From assembly GCA_958496175.1 (NCBI GenBank), contig OY292278.1, forward strand, positions 15,872,001-15,936,000: 64,000 bases of DNA, in the 5' to 3' direction. Within the stretch, counting starts at the first letter, position 1, and each line of letters opens with the position of its first letter. Below the pieces are notes generated by a model that was not told the origin of the DNA, made no database searches, and was given only the letters and a program-made list of their open reading frames with translations. Shown here piece after piece: positions 61,284 through 64,000 of the stretch. The position numbers and the translations under genes were made by a program. The DNA is from Sisyra terminalis. Its lineage: Eukaryota; Arthropoda; Insecta; Neuroptera; Sisyridae.

Positions 61284-61610
61284 GAAAATTTAAGAAATAA
61301 TTGGGTTACTCTGCCCTCTTAAGAATTCAGCGAATATCAAACATCTTTACAATAGCATTCACGACAAGAAGAAGTAAAACTCACAGGAAGTGACGTTTAA
61401 AATATTGCTATATTTGCTAACAAAACTTTTACTTTTACATTTCAAGGTCCATTTTGCATCTAAGCTAAAATAAATACATCATTGGAAAATTCAAACGATT
61501 TTGTCGTGAAACTCAACATTGTATTTGAGTTGAAGAAGAGAAACTATAACGTTCTAACTGTACAGTTGTACAGCTAGACTGGAGTGGAACTCAATTGTTG
61601 CCAGTCCCAT

Positions 61611-62265
61611 TTATTTTCGTCCCAGATAGCGGATGTTTGTGAAAATGGTAGAGGCAGGTCGTCGTCGATTACAAAAGTTCACCGAATGAATTCCATTTCC
61701 TTGACGTGACGCATGTAACGCTACCAATAATTGGTACACGTCATCTCGACTTGGTTGGCACAAATATCTATTGTCCGACTCATATCTATTCGGCAGAAAA
61801 AATCATCACTTTATTCCAAATTTATAACGAATTATTTTAGTTTCGAATTCATGCACTTAATTCTAGTTCACCTAAACTAACGTTTTTTTAACGCTAAATA
61901 AAAAAGCTTTCTATGCAAGATTGGGTTCTAGATTTGTGTGGTACACGCATTTGGCTGGCTTCTAGGCGTCTCTATTTAACTATTGAGTCTTCCTGGTGAA
62001 AATTGTGAGTAAACTTACGTTCTAGATCGTGAATTTTGTCTTTTCCATGGGTACCTGCGGTAATAGCGGGATCGTTTCCTTGCAGCTCCGGAAAACTCGC
62101 TACTAGTATTGATTTGGTTCTCCGATGGGTCACTGTAGTTTTCTATGTAGACAAGAGGTCCAATTCCGTCGATCCAAGGTTCTTGCAACACTTTCGTCAA
62201 GTACATGGTCAATAGTTCTATTTTTCCTTCATCAAGTTCCGGATCGTTCAAGAAAGATAAATCAT
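61611..62265 (-). CDS. Peptide-hormone precursor, last two exons (partial)
   Basis: Exons 62265-62019 and 61785-61611 are joined across a 233-bp intron (GTAAGT...CCGAATAG) with matching phase and end at TAA, giving about 140 aa. The first exon opens after a good acceptor (AAATTTCAG), so 5' exons with the signal peptide are missing and probably lie past the right edge. Order: acidic spacer (NDPELDEGKIELLTMYL), then basic cleavage sites in AARKR and PWKR enclosing SRYYRRYPW, then a C-terminal peptide of about 60 residues starting QNSRSRTYESDN, containing YLCQPSRDDVYQLLVALH and NFCNRRRP, and ending FTNIRYLGRK. The final Gly-Arg-Lys is a classic amidation signal, and the Gln after KR could form pyroglutamate. 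Two Cys may form one disulphide. A neurosecretory role is inferred. The C-terminal pattern reminds me of the insect parathyroid-hormone-like peptide (iPTH), but I cannot verify that. Confidence 0.75.
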
Positions 62266-62269
62266 CTGA

Positions 62270-63300
62270 AATTTAATAAAAGAATAAAACAATTAGTACT
62301 TATGAAATATTATAGTTAAAATTAAATTGCTTGATTTGAACCATGAATTAATTGTTTATTGATCGATCGATATGTGTAAACTATTTTCGTATAATTGATA
62401 GAGGAGATGATATATAATTGGTAGTGGGCAGTTGAACAAATTGCTTATCGATTTGTGGTCAAATTATTAATCGTAAGGTATAAACAATTGAGTAAATTTT
62501 ACGGTAGAAATCAGTAAAACAGCAAATCTATTTAACAACCTAGGAATAATGTTCGCATTTTTATGTCATTGGATATCTACTACGTCTGGTCATGTGGGTA
62601 TAAATCACGGGGTACGAAACCCTCAATTTAATGGAAGTTTTAATTTCCCAATTAATAAATAATTGAACTCTAAAGCCATTCAAAACCTTTTTAGCTGCAA
62701 AACATCAGTAGACATTAAAAATAAAATAAATGGAAGAAATAAACAATGAATATAATTTTTTTTTTTTGGTGACCCCAAAATTTTATTCCGTGACCTTATC
62801 AAGGGTCAAAACCCATCATTAAGGAAGCCATGATCTAAATTTTAAAATTTAGATCATTTGAACGGTATACGTGTCTTGCTTATTTCTTCAACAGTCAAAA
62901 CTAAAATTGATTTATTTATTTTATCAGCTAGCAAAATTTACGTTTCAAAATATTTGTTTTTTTAAATCTTTGTTTAGACTTGTAAAAACCATTAAATTTG
63001 TGAATTAAATTTAACATTTGTAATATCTCAATCTTACAAACTGAAATTGGGTCTTTTTAGTTCCTCTTTATAAGAATGTAGTCAAGAGTTTTCTTTATCT
63101 GATTAAAATATATTAATGTATAATATACAAACATATATAATACAAATATGTATAAAAATATGATTTTTTTTTCTATCAATAAAGGACAATATTATAGTAA
63201 GGATAAACTAACTTTAAGTTCTGAACACCTTATATTTTGACAGAACAAAAGTTTTAATATAAATGAAGAAATGGAAATTTGAAAACGATGGAAGCGCTTA
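62270..63300. other. Probable intron or upstream region of the peptide gene
   Basis: Read on the minus strand, I found no ATG with a hydrophobic segment and donor that could be the signal-peptide exon. An inverted repeat of 15 bp (ATGATCTAAATTTTA and complement) lies at 62831-62860. Confidence 0.4.
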
Positions 63301-63311
63301 TGGGTCTTCTG

Positions 63312-63319
63312 TGACGTCA
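63312..63319. promoter_or_regulatory. Perfect CRE palindrome TGACGTCA
   Basis: TGACGTCA within CTGTGACGTCACAG. About 50 bp to the right, on the plus strand, a TATAAA (63342) and an ATG at 63369 open a short hydrophobic frame (MKTIIIFTIFLIF), ending in TAG after 33 codons. Whether it regulates that frame, the minus-strand peptide gene or nothing is open. Confidence 0.3.
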
Positions 63320-63369
63320 CAGTTCATATATTGAAACTGAGATATAAACAGATTATTAAGCGGCTATCA

Positions 63370-64000
63370 TGAAAACAATAATAATTTTCACAATTTTTCT
63401 CATTTTCCGTCACGGAAAACATTTTTCTACCCAAAAAATTCCTCAATTTTTTTTTATGGAGTAGAGTTTAATTGTGTTAAGTGTTCGTAAAACTTAAGTT
63501 TTTCATTAATCATTTCAATACTGAGTCTTAAAGTACAAATAAAATAAATATTTTTCCAACCAAGCAATCTTGAATTGTAATTTGAAGCAAATCCAGTGAA
63601 TAACTTTCCAAAGATTTAAAAACTATTGACTTCGGTGGAAAATGAGGAAAATTATAAATATTTTTTCAAAAACCAAGTGTCATTAAGTATGGATTTTCAA
63701 TAAATTTTTAAGGAAAACTTTATTTTGGCCATTTATCAAACTATATCTGAAATTTGAAGAAAAGTATTGTATATAATTTTTCGATAGTTGGAAAATGTTG
63801 ATTAAAGCAAAAAGTGCAAAAAATGCCATAAGACGATACCAATAAAAAATTGGTCCCAGAAAGGTATTTGGTCCATTTTTGGAGGACATATTGGTACTAA
63901 AAAGATACTCCATTCCATACTCAAAATTTCAGTATTTTATGCGTTTTATTTGCGAACTAATCGAAAAAAAAAATAAGAAAATATTTTTCTTCAACAATGA
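63370..64000. other. No firm gene
   Basis: Apart from the short hydrophobic frame just after the CRE, the sequence is AT-rich. The minus-strand frame 63683-63913 has the composition of random AT-rich DNA and no splice or promoter support. Confidence 0.4.

Noticed and set aside
63683..63913. Minus-strand frame with a hydrophobic stretch (YRLMAFFALFALINIF)
   Set aside because: Considered as a signal-peptide exon for the peptide precursor, but there is no donor in the right phase and the composition is that of random AT-rich sequence.
1..64000. CRISPR arrays, operons, phage genes or LTR retrotransposons
   Set aside because: The genes are spliced and eukaryotic, no regular short-spacer repeats exist, and no long direct terminal repeats with gag/pol frames were seen.

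Overview
The window is nuclear DNA from an AT-rich insect genome, most likely a beetle (order inferred, not shown). The evidence is spliced genes with 62-80 bp introns, TATA-type promoters, an insect odorant receptor, insect-type uricase and CUB proteins, and a dense load of Helitron, palindromic, jockey and mariner elements. There is no operon, phage or CRISPR structure.

Layout. 1-9.8 kb is a tandem segmental duplication: each unit carries one minus-strand beta-1,3-glycosyltransferase gene (GT31 family, 321 and 319 aa). A fragment of a third unit lies near 11 kb. Because the units are paralogous, each later insertion can be read against an empty site: a LINE fragment carrying a nested MITE, a second MITE and a 600-bp palindrome in unit 1; a 2.35-kb Helitron and a 403-bp palindromic element in unit 2. 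14.5-20.4 kb holds a six-exon odorant receptor gene on the plus strand. 20.4-42 kb is mostly repeats, with one good candidate first exon for a secreted protein (27.99 kb, minus strand). 42.9-44.0 kb is a complete three-exon uricase gene ending in a peroxisomal signal. 48.5-53.3 kb is a secreted protein with about four CUB domains. 53.9-61.3 kb is again repeat-rich, with broken mariner transposase pieces and a LINE remnant. 61.6-62.3 kb (minus strand) holds the last two exons of a secreted, amidated peptide-hormone precursor; its 5' exons are probably beyond the right edge.

The genes do not form a common pathway. The most notable results are (1) the peptide precursor, with dibasic cleavage sites, a two-Cys C-terminal peptide and a final amidation signal; and (2) a hairpin motif resembling a hammerhead ribozyme (CTGANGA, A, stem II, GAAAC..GTC) that recurs in at least ten places in otherwise different inverted-repeat elements. 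Its stem bases covary between elements, and one element has a 13-bp target-site duplication, so these elements may spread through RNA.

Splice sites, phases and repeat boundaries were read by eye. No database search was possible, so family names beyond the clear ones are tentative.
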